Position numbers and translations under genes: made by a program. Below the pieces are notes generated by a model that was not told the origin of the DNA, ran no database searches, and saw only the letters and a list, made by a program, of their open reading frames with translations. A stretch of 56,362 nt of DNA from Muribaculum sp. GTDB taxonomy: Bacteria > Bacteroidota > Bacteroidia > Bacteroidales > Muribaculaceae. Positions 9,251 to 17,426 of the stretch are shown piece after piece. The stretch spans positions 1-56,362 of the forward strand of contig JAMPAV010000009.1 in assembly GCA_023667055.1 (NCBI GenBank), given 5' to 3'. Position 1 is the stretch's first letter. Every line of letters begins with the position of its first letter.

Positions 9251-9384
9251 TTTAGTTGTATAGTAACGTGTGGATTAATATTTTATAGTCTGTTTATATA
9301 CTGATTCGCACATGCCTTTTCCGCACATACATTATCTATGACATTACTAATCGGCAAAGGTTTATTTGCAATCTTGATTTTTTT

Positions 9385-10200
9385 TCAATAGAACGGATGA
9401 AAGTGATGCACCGGTCCGTGGCCGTGTCCAATTGAGAAGGCAGCTCCGCTTGCTATTGCGCCGGCAAGGTATTCCTTCGCGCGAGAGGCTGCCGTGTCAA
9501 GGTCCGCACCTTTTGCAAGCCATCCCGCAATGGCAGAAGAAAGAGTGCATCCGGTGCCATGAGTGTTCCTTGTTTCCACTCTTCTTGATGAAAGTCTTAA
9601 GAATTTGTCGGTCTCTGCATTGTAGAAAATATCTGTAAGGGATTCACCCTCAAGATGACCGGCTTTTAGCATCACCGACACTCTCTCACCGGTCTGTCGG
9701 GAGAGCATCCGGGCTGCTTCCTCAAACTGGTCCTGGTGATAGATCTTCGCTCCGAGCAGCAGTGAGGCCTCCGGAAGATTGGGTGTTATCACACGTGCAT
9801 ACGGTATAAGTTCGTCGCGAAGGGTCTCCATGGCCTCCGGTTGAAGCAAGGCATCTCCTGAAGTGGCCACCATCACGGGATCCAGCACAATATTGCGTAT
9901 ATCCGGATAACGTTGCAATGTGTTGAGTACACTCCTGATTAATTCTGAGCTGTGAAGCATTCCAATTTTGACAGCATCCGCACCTATGTCTTCAATCACC
10001 GACCGGATTTGTCCTTCCACAAATTTCACCGGAACAGGATGCACGTCATATACTCCTACTGTATTCTCATCCACAATAGCCACTATGGCTGAGGCTGCAT
10101 ACACTCCGAGTGCGGAGAATGTCTTGATGTCGGCCTGCAGTCCGGCACCCCCCGATGGATCGCTGCCGGCTATGGTGAGTCCTATTTTGTGTTGTTTCAT
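9385..10200 (-). CDS. thiD: Hydroxymethylpyrimidine/phosphomethylpyrimidine kinase
   Basis: 271 residues. A ribokinase-fold kinase that phosphorylates HMP to HMP-P and HMP-P to HMP-PP, the pyrimidine half of thiamine. N-terminal TIAGSDPSGGAGLQADIKTF is the substrate-binding signature; C-terminal RNTHGTGCTLSSAIAGW is the anion hole with the catalytic Asp region replaced by the ThiD-typical GTGC loop. It is the last gene of the thiamine operon, 2 bp after tenA, which supplies the pyrimidine alcohol. No ThiE domain is fused to it. With no thiC in the operon, ThiD and TenA form a salvage route. Confidence 0.93.
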   Translation of the reverse strand: MKQHKIGLTIAGSDPSGGAGLQADIKTFSALGVYAASAIVAIVDENTVGVYDVHPVPVKFVEGQIRSVIEDIGADAVKIGMLHSSELIRSVLNTLQRYPDIRNIVLDPVMVATSGDALLQPEAMETLRDELIPYARVITPNLPEASLLLGAKIYHQDQFEEAARMLSRQTGERVSVMLKAGHLEGESLTDIFYNAETDKFLRLSSRRVETRNTHGTGCTLSSAIAGWLAKGADLDTAASRAKEYLAGAIASGAAFSIGHGHGPVHHFHPFY

Positions 10201-10202
10201 GA

Positions 10203-10856
10203 CTATAGTTTCTTGTCTTGCCAGGTATCAAGATTATAAGCGGAATCCCAGAAGAGACACTCAAGCCGGGAGGCATTGATGAAAATTTCAGTCATGCGAC
10301 GGCGTATTTCGGGCGATGCATTCTCGGCCAGTTGGTCGCAAATGGCAATAGCTGTGTCTGTTGACTTATCGAATGTCTCATCTGAGTATGTGGCAATCCA
10401 TCTTGAGTAAGGATTGCCCTCCATTTTTGCCCTTTTTGTTATATTTTTCCCCACCTCGCGGTAGATCCAGAAGCAGGGCAGGATAGCGGCGCATTCCACC
10501 GCGACTTCTTCAAGGACTGAGGATTTAAGTAAGGATGTGTAAAAGAGACATACCGGTGATTTTTCAGAAGGTGTCTCCGATATGAATGATGCGTGTAGTC
10601 CTCGCTCTACGGCTATTCCGTCGGCCGCAAACTTAAGGAAAGTCTCTGTGTGTTCCGGATTAGCCATACGCGATGCTATGTGGGCCAGAACTTTTGAATA
10701 TTCATTAAGATACAGAGAATCCTGACCGATGTAAAAGTCAAATTTATCTTTAGGGAGGTTGCCTTCAGATAGTTCCTCTAAAAAGGGTAATTTCAATATG
10801 GTATGGTATATTGATTGAGTGGCTATCCACGCATCTTGGCTCCATTTGTTGCTCAT
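10203..10856 (-). CDS. tenA: Aminopyrimidine aminohydrolase / thiaminase II
   Basis: 217 residues from the ATG at 10856, only 2 bp after the thiF stop. TenA hydrolyses aminopyrimidine breakdown products of thiamine to HMP for salvage. Family signatures are FYIGQDSLYLNEYSKVLA (conserved Asp and Tyr), the catalytic cysteine in ILPCFWIYREVGK, NPYSRWIATYSDE, and a C-terminal LECLFWDSAY carrying the conserved Glu. All-helical fold; length is normal. The longer reading frame upstream overlaps thiF and has no family similarity. Confidence 0.9.
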   Translation of the reverse strand: MSNKWSQDAWIATQSIYHTILKLPFLEELSEGNLPKDKFDFYIGQDSLYLNEYSKVLAHIASRMANPEHTETFLKFAADGIAVERGLHASFISETPSEKSPVCLFYTSLLKSSVLEEVAVECAAILPCFWIYREVGKNITKRAKMEGNPYSRWIATYSDETFDKSTDTAIAICDQLAENASPEIRRRMTEIFINASRLECLFWDSAYNLDTWQDKKL

Positions 10857-10858
10857 AG

Positions 10859-11569
10859 TCAGTAATCTATAATGTTGGTTTGTAAAGTAAGGAGATCTAT
10901 GGTGAAGAGTTTGCCGGATAATGAAGAGCCAAGCCCGACAATAAGTTTTATGGCTTCGCAAGCCTCGATGGAACCGATCACCCCCGGCACGGCTCCAATT
11001 ACTCCCATCGTTTCCCTTGGGAGGGAAATAAGGCTCTCTCGGTCGGGGTAGAGGTCGGATAATCTGCGGGGACGCTCGCCATGGTTCATAACGCTGACTT
11101 CTCCGGCAAACTCGCTGATGGCCCCATGCACCCATGGAATACCGGTGGCATGGCAGGTGTCATCAATTAGATAGCGGGTCTCAAAGTTGTCGGTGCAATC
11201 AATCACCAGATCATATTGACTTATGATTTCCTTTGCATTCTCTTGTGTGAGCCCGTAAGAATATATTTCAAATTCTACATCGTGGTTTAATTTCCTGAGT
11301 TCATTGCGTGCACACAGCACTTTTGGCATACCTGTCTGTGCCTGGATGTAAAGCACTTGGCGTTGCAGGTTGCTTAGACTCACATAATCCGGGTCGCAAA
11401 GGCCGATTCTGCCTACTCCCGCTCCGGCGAGATATAGGGCCACAGGGGTTCCAAGACCGCCAAGTCCCACTATAAGGACTTTGGCATTGGAAAGGCGTTG
11501 CTGACCTTCCTCTCCGAACTCCGGCAGCATTATCTGCCTGCTGTATTTGTCGTATATACTTCTCATCAT
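10859..11569 (-). CDS. thiF: ThiF/MoeB-like E1 adenylyltransferase for ThiS
   Basis: 236 residues from the ATG at 11569 (a second ATG follows at once). A Rossmann E1-like enzyme that adenylates the ThiS C-terminal Gly-Gly. The nucleotide motif GLGGLGTPVALYLAGAGVG, the acidic CDPDYVSLSNLQRQ and the DCTDNFETR segment are intact. Unusually, the region that in most ThiF/MoeB proteins carries zinc CxxC motifs and the catalytic cysteine reads RLSDLYPDRESLISLPRETM, with no cysteines. Adenylation should work; the thiol-transfer chemistry must then differ. A repeat element (11583-11662) lies just upstream. HesA-type proteins are the alternative label. Confidence 0.87.
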   Translation of the reverse strand: MMRSIYDKYSRQIMLPEFGEEGQQRLSNAKVLIVGLGGLGTPVALYLAGAGVGRIGLCDPDYVSLSNLQRQVLYIQAQTGMPKVLCARNELRKLNHDVEFEIYSYGLTQENAKEIISQYDLVIDCTDNFETRYLIDDTCHATGIPWVHGAISEFAGEVSVMNHGERPRRLSDLYPDRESLISLPRETMGVIGAVPGVIGSIEACEAIKLIVGLGSSLSGKLFTIDLLTLQTNIIDY

Positions 11570-11582
11570 ACTTCTTACTTCT

Positions 11583-11662
11583 AATGTCACTAAAAAAATC
11601 ACTGATGTCATCGGTTTTCCTCCTGTGCCAGGGGCCTCAGGCCCCATTAATTTAGTGACATT
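11583..11662. repeat. MITE-like dyad element between thiH and thiF
   Basis: AATGTCACTAAA (11583-11594) and TTTAGTGACATT (11651-11662) are perfect 12-bp terminal inverted repeats of an 80-bp unit. Inside, next to the right end, lies the palindrome GGGGCCTCAGGCCCC (11631-11645). The unit carries no gene and interrupts an otherwise tightly packed operon. Confidence 0.7.
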
Positions 11663-11679
11663 GTTATTACTTCTCACTT

Positions 11680-12795
11680 TTAATCAAACACCCTGTCCCA
11701 GTCTTTCCATACCGGTTCGCGTCCAAGTGCCCTAAGGTCAGCAGCCACCGCAGCCGGACTCGACGGGTCTGAGATGGCAAATTGTTCGAGCGAATCAGGA
11801 TAAGTCGCATAGCCACCGGGATCGGTCTTTGATCCGGCACTCATGGTGGTTACGCCGAGAGTAGCCATATTGTTGCGAAACTTATGGTTCTCGCGTGTTG
11901 AGTAGGAGATATCCACGTCAGGATCATAGATTCTGAAGGCGAAGGTCAGTTGTGCAAGTTCCCGGTCGCTCATTACCACATTTGGCTGGAACCCCGACTC
12001 TGAAGGACGCATCCTTGGAAAATTGACAGAATATTTTGTTTTCCAGTATCTTTTGCGAAGATATGCAAGATGACGCGCCATCATGGTCACATCTGTGCGC
12101 CAGTCTTCAAGTCCAATCAGGACTCCCATGCCGATTTTGTGCACTCCTGCCATTCCCATGCGGTCGAAGCCATCGCATCTCCATTCAAATTTGGATTTCA
12201 TCCCAGCCGGGTGATACAGTTTGTAGCGGTCCCTGTTGTATGTCTCCTGAAAACATATCACTCCGTTCAGCCCGGAGTGTGTCAGCCGTTCGTAATCTTC
12301 AGTTGGCAGTGGCATCACTTCAATTGTAAGATTGCTGAAATACGGACGGCACACCCGGAGTGCCTTTTCAAGATAATCCGTCCCGGCTACGGCCGGATTC
12401 TCTCCAGTCACAATAAGCAGATTCTCGAAAGGCCCCATTTCCTTGATAGCCTTGCACTCGGCCTCAATCTGTTCGGGGGTGAGGATAACCCTCGGAAACT
12501 TGTTGTGTCGGTTGAAACCGCAATATACGCATGAATTGGTGCAAGAGTTTGTGATATACATCGGTATGAATATCTGGATTGTCTTGCCAAAGCGCCGTTC
12601 TGTGATCTCCTTGCTTCGCCGAGCCATCTCCTCAAGGTAAGGGGCGGCTCCGGGCGAGACCAACGCCATGAAGTCGCGGTCGGTCAGGTGTTCCTTGGCA
12701 AGCGCCCGCTCCACATCGTCGGCTGTCATGGATTGAATGAGGGCAGTTGTCTCATCCCAATTATAATTTTCTGCTAAATATTTAGAGAACATCAT
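11680..12795 (-). CDS. thiH: 2-iminoacetate synthase (radical SAM)
   Basis: 371 residues. ThiH cleaves tyrosine with a 5'-deoxyadenosyl radical to give dehydroglycine for the thiazole ring, working with ThiG and ThiS. The radical-SAM cluster motif is TNSCTNSCVYCGFNRHN, with cysteines 85, 89 and 92 (CxxxCxxC). IVTGENPAVAG, IGVLIGLEDWRTD-like and SVNFPRMRPS segments match the biotin/thiamine synthase-associated C-terminal half. It requires anoxic conditions, in contrast to ThiO, and so fits an anaerobe. Two ATGs are adjacent; the first is used. Confidence 0.94.
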   Translation of the reverse strand: MMFSKYLAENYNWDETTALIQSMTADDVERALAKEHLTDRDFMALVSPGAAPYLEEMARRSKEITERRFGKTIQIFIPMYITNSCTNSCVYCGFNRHNKFPRVILTPEQIEAECKAIKEMGPFENLLIVTGENPAVAGTDYLEKALRVCRPYFSNLTIEVMPLPTEDYERLTHSGLNGVICFQETYNRDRYKLYHPAGMKSKFEWRCDGFDRMGMAGVHKIGMGVLIGLEDWRTDVTMMARHLAYLRKRYWKTKYSVNFPRMRPSESGFQPNVVMSDRELAQLTFAFRIYDPDVDISYSTRENHKFRNNMATLGVTTMSAGSKTDPGGYATYPDSLEQFAISDPSSPAAVAADLRALGREPVWKDWDRVFD

Positions 12796-12822
12796 CCAAT
12801 AAATTAAACCTTAAACTGATAA

Positions 12823-12880
12823 CCCCATAGCCCTATAACCCTATAACCCTATAACCCTCAACTTTCGCTTGCGAAAGTTG
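12823..12880. repeat. CCCTATAA tandem repeat plus hairpin between thiG and thiH
   Basis: Four to five CCCTATAA-type words (12823-12858) are followed by a perfect hairpin CAACTTTCGC-TT-GCGAAAGTTG (12859-12880). On the transcribed minus strand no T-run follows the hairpin, so it is not a standard terminator. It sits where Bacteroides thiamine operons usually carry thiC. Confidence 0.65.
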
Positions 12881-12882
12881 AA

Positions 12883-13650
12883 TTAGTCAAGAAACGATGT
12901 CAGTGGGGATGAGGCCTCTGCGTGGTGGCGCACGGCGCCGAGTCCGGCCTCAAAAGCCTCGCGCCCGGCTATGGTGGCTTGGGCAAACGACCGGGCCATG
13001 CGCACCGGATCTCCGGCCACTGCTATTGCAGTGTTGACAAGCACTGCATCCGCTCCAAGTTCCATGGATTCAGCGGCGTGCGACGGTGCACCGAGTCCGG
13101 CATCTACCACCACCGGTACACGACTTTGCTCGATTATGATTTTTAAGAGTTCGCGTGTCACCATTCCCTTGTTGGTCCCGATAGGGGCCGCGAGTGGCAT
13201 CACGGCTGCTGTGCCCACTTCTTCCAGACGTTTGCACAGCACCGGGTCGGCCTGTATGTAGGGGAGCACCACAAAGCCAAGTTTCGCAAGTTGTTCGGTT
13301 GCGGCCAGTGTCTCCACCGGGTCGGGCAAAAGATATTTTGGATCGGGATGGATCTCAAGTTTTATGAAGTTGGTGCCGAATGCCTCGCGGGCAAGTTGGG
13401 CTGCAAGCACAGCCTCCTGTGCATTGCGAACTCCTGACGTGTTGGGAAGCAGTTGTATGCCGTCGGCCACAATGTGACGGAGCATGTCATCCTCGCGGTT
13501 GTCCATGTCGATGCGCTTCATGGCTACTGTCACCATTCCTGTTCCGGAGGCTTTGATGGCTTCTGCCATCACGTCATTGCTGCGGAATTTTCCTGTGCCT
13601 ACGAAAAGACGGGATGCGAATTCCTTGTTTCCTATTATCAGATTGCTCAT
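12883..13650 (-). CDS. thiG: Thiazole synthase
   Basis: 255 residues, a TIM-barrel enzyme that joins dehydroglycine, deoxyxylulose 5-phosphate and the ThiS thiocarboxylate into the thiazole phosphate. Motifs: [10 protein letters not shown] at the N-terminus, [17 protein letters not shown] with the Schiff-base lysine, [12 protein letters not shown] and the phosphate-binding [28 protein letters not shown]. Its ATG overlaps the stop of the upstream ThiE-type gene by 4 bp (ATGA), which implies translational coupling. Confidence 0.95.
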   Translation of the reverse strand: MSNLIIGNKEFASRLFVGTGKFRSNDVMAEAIKASGTGMVTVAMKRIDMDNREDDMLRHIVADGIQLLPNTSGVRNAQEAVLAAQLAREAFGTNFIKLEIHPDPKYLLPDPVETLAATEQLAKLGFVVLPYIQADPVLCKRLEEVGTAAVMPLAAPIGTNKGMVTRELLKIIIEQSRVPVVVDAGLGAPSHAAESMELGADAVLVNTAIAVAGDPVRMARSFAQATIAGREAFEAGLGAVRHHAEASSPLTSFLD

Positions 13651-14831
13651 ATCGTAATTGAATTATTGATTGTCTTGATTATTTCTGCAGTGGCTTCGGC
13701 CGGATCCGGCGAGTTGAGTATCGTGCCGCTGGCAGCTATGCCGTTGACTCCCGTTGTCATGATTTCCGGTATGTCATGTTTTGTGATACCTCCGATAGCC
13801 ACCACCGGAAGCCTGATTCCTTCAGTCTGCTTTTGCTGGATTAAATTTCTGTATCCATTTGTCCCGAGCACCGGTGCAAGCTTCTGTTTGGTAGTTGTGA
13901 ATCTGAATGGACCCACTCCCGCATAGTCTGCGCCCGATTGAGCAGCGGCTTTCAATTCGGCGAAAGTGTTAGCTGTAGCCCCTATTATGTATGATGGACC
14001 GAGTATCTTTCGCGCTTCCTCCAAAGGCATGTCGTTTTTGCCAAGATGCACTCCGTCGGCACCGATAGGTTTTACCAGCTCCACGTGGTCATCTATGATA
14101 AATGTGGCTCCACAGGCACGGCAAAGTTCTGCTATTGTCTTTCCTTCTTCAATAAGGGTTTCATCGTTGGCATCCTTATGTCGGAGTTGTATCCACCGGC
14201 ATCCTCCCTCGAGGGCAAGTCTTGCCCCTTCTGTCACTGATTTGTAGGGGTAGGGGTGAGTGATGAATTGGAGTCGGAAAGCCGACATGTCGATAGGATG
14301 TCGCCATGCCTCTGTCAGCATTGCGCCACCGCCAAAACCTGCATATTTTATTTGTGGCATATTTTCGTATGTCACGCCGCCAAGTGCCACGACCTTTTGA
14401 TTGGCGTTCTCAGACATTTCTTCAAAAGTATATTTTGGAAGGTAGCCCGGTTTTGAGATCGAAGGGAATACGGGCGATAGAAATACATAGTCAAAAGAAT
14501 CTGCCCCATTGCAGTAGGAATTGATTTGGCTTGGGTCATGAACGGAACAACTCCGAATTCCCTTCCAGTCTGCAGGCGCGTTGGGATTACGGCTGTTGAG
14601 ATGTATGCCTCCTATGCCAAACTGCATGGCAAGCTCATGATGGTCGTGAATGGAGATTCTGCATCGCTGATTCTCAGGTATTTCATCAATCAGTCTGGAG
14701 AGTTCTTCGCTTGTCGCTCCCGGTTTGCGTATATGCACGCGGTCAAATCTGCCCATAAGGGCTTTGACGATGTGTTTTGCCTCACCATTATATAAATAAG
14801 GTGGCGTTACGGCTATAAGTTGGAATTTCAT
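13647..14831 (-). CDS. thiE: TenI-like/ThiE tandem fusion, thiamine-phosphate synthase
   Basis: 394 residues from the ATG at 14831. Two TIM-barrel ThiE-family domains are joined. The C-terminal one (about 190-394) has the full synthase pattern: [49 protein letters not shown] and VVAIGGI; it should couple HMP-PP with thiazole-P. The N-terminal one (about 1-188; [40 protein letters not shown]) looks like a TenI-type domain, perhaps a thiazole tautomerase or degenerate copy. The start could lie 6 or 15 bases further upstream. ATGA overlap with thiG. Confidence 0.9.
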   Translation of the reverse strand: MKFQLIAVTPPYLYNGEAKHIVKALMGRFDRVHIRKPGATSEELSRLIDEIPENQRCRISIHDHHELAMQFGIGGIHLNSRNPNAPADWKGIRSCSVHDPSQINSYCNGADSFDYVFLSPVFPSISKPGYLPKYTFEEMSENANQKVVALGGVTYENMPQIKYAGFGGGAMLTEAWRHPIDMSAFRLQFITHPYPYKSVTEGARLALEGGCRWIQLRHKDANDETLIEEGKTIAELCRACGATFIIDDHVELVKPIGADGVHLGKNDMPLEEARKILGPSYIIGATANTFAELKAAAQSGADYAGVGPFRFTTTKQKLAPVLGTNGYRNLIQQKQTEGIRLPVVAIGGITKHDIPEIMTTGVNGIAASGTILNSPDPAEATAEIIKTINNSITI

Positions 14832-14833
14832 GG

Positions 14834-15037
14834 TCATCCTCCGCATACGGCACGTATCACAGTGATATTCATTCCTTCCGAGAGTTTAATCTCGTTCCAT
14901 TGCGGACGCGGCGCAAGCTTATTGTCAATTGCTGCCGCTCTGCCGGGGCCGGCGAGGTTTTCTCTTTCTAAAAGTTGGCCAAGTGTGGAGATGTCATCTC
15001 CCACATCCACTCTGCGTTTGTTGATTTCTACAATCAT
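14834..15037 (-). CDS. thiS: Thiamine biosynthesis sulfur carrier ThiS
   Basis: 67 residues, a ubiquitin-like fold ending in the essential Gly-Gly (RAVCGG), which ThiF adenylates before sulfur loading. The N-terminus MIVEINKRRVDV and the ISTLGQLLERENL helix are typical. First gene of the operon, 45 bp downstream of the TPP riboswitch, with the next gene 2 bp away. A cysteine directly before GG is a small oddity. Confidence 0.92.
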   Translation of the reverse strand: MIVEINKRRVDVGDDISTLGQLLERENLAGPGRAAAIDNKLAPRPQWNEIKLSEGMNITVIRAVCGG

Positions 15038-15081
15038 GGTGTTTCTGCTTTGTCCGATACATGCAGAGTGTGGGATGAAAG

Positions 15082-15182
15082 GCTCAAATTCCTTACGGCG
15101 GTACTGACCGCTTCAAGTTCCAAGGGTATGATCTCAGGGATTAGGCAATCAGTATGTCGCCTTTATCCCACCCCTCTTGAGC
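15082..15182 (-). promoter_or_regulatory. TPP riboswitch (THI element)
   Basis: On the minus strand the outer stem GCTCAA/TTGAGC (15177-15182 and 15082-15087) encloses the two conserved arms of the thiamine-pyrophosphate aptamer: GAGGGGTGGG, CTGAGATCATACCC and GGAACTTGAAGCGG, then ACCGCCGTAAGGAA. These match the THI-box core (GGGGT, CTGAGA, ATACCC, GAACYTGA, GTAGGGA-like). It lies between a consensus promoter and thiS, so TPP should repress the seven-gene operon, probably at translation of thiS since no terminator stem is clear in the 45 bp that follow. Confidence 0.93.
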
Positions 15183-15204
15183 ATTATCGGGATTGTTTCT
15201 CTTG

Positions 15205-15235
15205 CAAAGTTAATGCATTTAATTTAAATAGCAAA
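15205..15235 (-). promoter_or_regulatory. Promoter of the thiamine operon
   Basis: Minus-strand TTTG (15232-15235), 19 nt, then TAACTTTG (15205-15212) is a perfect Bacteroidetes promoter. Transcription would begin near 15198, about 16 nt before the riboswitch. Confidence 0.8.
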
Positions 15236-15358
15236 GAAAAAATACAACAATTTCAAAATAATTTGTGAACCTTTTTTGCACTATGCGTGTTATAGTATTG
15301 TTCGACGTCAGAAAGGGTGATAATAATTTTGTTTCATTTTTGACGTGGATTTAGTGGT

Positions 15359-15390
15359 AAACGCCTCCGGATGTGAATCCTGAGGCGTTT
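15359..15390. terminator. Terminator hairpin
   Basis: AAACGCCTC pairs with GAGGCGTTT around CGGATGTGAATCCT, which itself can pair further. T6 follows on the plus strand and TTT on the minus strand. It ends the minus-strand gene pair at 15393-16261 and may also stop plus-strand transcription. The 15238-15358 stretch between it and the thiamine promoter holds no gene. Confidence 0.65.
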
Positions 15391-15392
15391 TT

Positions 15393-15650
15393 TCATTGAT
15401 TTGCGTATGATAGGACGGTTGAGGATTCGACATCCACACCATACTGCTTGGCAAAACGAAGGATGGCTTTTGCCAATTTCGGTTTCAACTCTTCCGGACA
15501 ATAGCGGAAGTAGGCCTCGGCAGCGCGGACGTGCGCGGCATCAGGCATTGGGTATTCCCGCCGTTCGGGAAGACCATAGAGCGAATCGGGAAGTCCCCGA
15601 CGCTCCTCAGCATCTAATCTGTCGTTCATAGCATAAATTGTATTATTCAT
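15393..15650 (-). CDS. Small DUF6582-like protein
   Basis: 85 residues from the ATG at 15650; a further ATG at 15629 is possible. The core LPDSLYGLPERREYPMPDAAHVRAAEAYFRY..., followed by LAKAILRFAKQYGVDV, resembles the DUF6582 pattern (a LPDS.FGLP..RKYP segment, then a helix with conserved Ala and Arg) found in small proteins often linked to phage or capsid contexts. No phage genes are nearby. It follows the HD protein gene by about 70 bp. Function unknown. Confidence 0.65.
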   Translation of the reverse strand: MNNTIYAMNDRLDAEERRGLPDSLYGLPERREYPMPDAAHVRAAEAYFRYCPEELKPKLAKAILRFAKQYGVDVESSTVLSYANQ

Positions 15651-15718
15651 ACTATCACAACAATCCAAAAGCGACAATTCCTTTTGACAGGAAATATATA
15701 GTATGCGTCAGGGATATT

Positions 15719-16261
15719 TCAGGCTTTTCTCAGCAATGAGTGGAGTGCATCAAAGCGCGCAAGCGCATCCGGGCCAAATTTGGCCATTGACGCACGCACA
15801 CGGTCAAACGATTTTTCAATTCTCGGATCGCCGGACTTGCTATAGAACTTGTCGGCATAACATATCAGTTTTTCTTCGAGCGTCTCAGGAAGGAAATCTT
15901 CATGAGGGAGAGGCAATCCTTCCTCCATGATTTCTTTAGCCGTCAGCCCGCTGCCGGTGTGCCGTTCGCATACCCTTGCGAATTCATTATAACCCAAGCC
16001 GCGCATAAGTTCTCCTCCAATAATGCCATGCCTGATGTAGGGTTCGCTGCCATGGCAATATATTGCCGGAGCATCGCATCTGAAAATTCCTATGTCGTGG
16101 AGCATGGCGGCATTCCATACGAACTCCCGGTCAATACTGAGTCCGGAAGCATCGGCCAATGTCAGGGCCTTGCGAGCCACCATTTCAGAATGGGTCAGCA
16201 ACAAATCGAGGAGGGCGGTGCCCTCCTCGTAATATAAACTAATAATACTTTTGATGTCCAT
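15719..16261 (-). CDS. HD-domain phosphohydrolase
   Basis: 180 residues. The HD signature is present: a first metal-binding His in LLLTHSEMVARKALTLA (about residue 24) and the HD pair in WNAAMLHDIGIF (about 54-55), followed by HGSEPYIRHGIIGGEL and ERHTGSG with further histidines and a distal KLICYADKFYSK Asp. This arrangement fits the HDIG subgroup of metal-dependent phosphohydrolases. Substrate unknown, likely a nucleotide or nucleotide second messenger. It lies downstream of a repeat-filled gap after ilvE. Confidence 0.8.
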   Translation of the reverse strand: MDIKSIISLYYEEGTALLDLLLTHSEMVARKALTLADASGLSIDREFVWNAAMLHDIGIFRCDAPAIYCHGSEPYIRHGIIGGELMRGLGYNEFARVCERHTGSGLTAKEIMEEGLPLPHEDFLPETLEEKLICYADKFYSKSGDPRIEKSFDRVRASMAKFGPDALARFDALHSLLRKA

Positions 16262-16270
16262 TTTTTCTTT

Positions 16271-16379
16271 GTTTAGAGTTTAGAGTTTAGTTTATTGATA
16301 TAGCTCATAAAAAGAAATAAACCCATAAACCCATAAACCTATAAACCTATAAACCCATAAACCCATAAACCCATAAACT
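16271..16379. repeat. Dyad tandem repeat GTTTAGA / CATAAACC
   Basis: Left arm: three GTTTAGA words (16271-16290). Right arm: about eight CCCATAAA/CCTATAAA words (16314-16378). GTTTA and TAAAC are reverse complements, so the two arms can fold on each other around the AT-rich centre. It fills the 118-bp gap between ilvE and the HD gene and abuts the ilvE stop. Confidence 0.65.
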
Positions 16380-17405
16380 TTAAGATTCTTCAACGACTAC
16401 AGTCCAATTGTGGGTGTCCGGTTCCTCGCCGAGCTGTATGCCACGAATCTTGTCGTAGAGCATGGTTGACTTCGGTCCGGGTTTGCCGTCCTTGCAGAAC
16501 TCATAGCTGCGGCCGGTGTCAAGGTCATCAATAAGACCCACCGGGGATATCACGGCAGCAGTACCGACTGCACCAACCTCATCGAATGTCTCCAATTCTT
16601 CAACCGGTATATGTCGGCGTTCCACTGTCATGCCCAAATCCTCCGCCAACTGACAGATGCTCTTGTTGGTGATTGACGGAAGAATTGAGTCGGAAGCCGG
16701 TGTGATATAGGAATTTCCACGTATTCCGAAGAAATTGGCAGCTCCGCACTCATCGAAATATTTCTTTTCCTTCGGATCAATGTAGAGCATCACTGAATAG
16801 CCCTTGCTGTGTGCGATCTCGCCGGCCTTCAGCGAAGCAGCATAGTTGCCGCCAATCTTGAATGCTCCTGTGCCAAGAGGAGCCACGCGGTCGTAGTTGC
16901 GGCTCATGCACACTTTGGTGGGGTTGAAACCTGTCTTGAAATAGGGACCGACCGGAGTGGCAAACATCACCACCATATAATCCTTGGATGGTTTGACACC
17001 CACCTGTGGTGAGATGCCTATTTCGAGAGGGCGTATGTAAAGGCTTGCTCCTGTGCCGTATGGAGGCACAAAACGTGCATTAAGGGCCACCACCTTCTTC
17101 ACCATCTCGCAGAAAATCTCTGTGGGAAGCGGTTGCATCTCAATACCCTCGGCTGAGCGCTGGAAACGCAGGGCGTTTTCATCCATGCGGAACACGCGAA
17201 TCTTACCATCCACGCCACGGAATGCCTTAAGGCCTTCGAATGCTTCCTGTCCGTAGTGCAGACATGCGGCTGCGATGTGCATCGGTATATATTCGGAATC
17301 AGAAACCTCTATAGGTCCCCACTCACCGTTGCTATAGGTGCAACGCACATTGTAGTCGGTGCGAAGATAGCCAAACGGCAGATTTTTCCAATCGATATTT
17401 TCCAT
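16380..17405 (-). CDS. ilvE: Branched-chain amino acid aminotransferase
   Basis: 341 residues, a fold-type IV PLP enzyme that makes or degrades Val, Leu and Ile by transamination with glutamate. The PLP lysine is in GTGAFKIGGNYAASL; LHYGQEAFEGLKAF, ALRFQRSAEG and the cofactor-phosphate motif DECGAANFFGI are family hallmarks, and TSISPVGLI-like and GAVGTAAVISP segments close the site. Length matches the eukaryote-like BCAT II group. It is third in a short run OmpH/Skp - tail protein - ilvE with gaps of 11 and 21 bp, probably one transcript. Confidence 0.93.
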   Translation of the reverse strand: MENIDWKNLPFGYLRTDYNVRCTYSNGEWGPIEVSDSEYIPMHIAAACLHYGQEAFEGLKAFRGVDGKIRVFRMDENALRFQRSAEGIEMQPLPTEIFCEMVKKVVALNARFVPPYGTGASLYIRPLEIGISPQVGVKPSKDYMVVMFATPVGPYFKTGFNPTKVCMSRNYDRVAPLGTGAFKIGGNYAASLKAGEIAHSKGYSVMLYIDPKEKKYFDECGAANFFGIRGNSYITPASDSILPSITNKSICQLAEDLGMTVERRHIPVEELETFDEVGAVGTAAVISPVGLIDDLDTGRSYEFCKDGKPGPKSTMLYDKIRGIQLGEEPDTHNWTVVVEES

Positions 17406-17426
17406 GATAATTGATTTTATTAAATG

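Noticed and set aside
10857..11135. Longer start of tenA within thiF
   Set aside because: The added residues overlap thiF in another frame and show no TenA similarity; the ATG at 10856, 2 bp after the thiF stop, is the coupled start.
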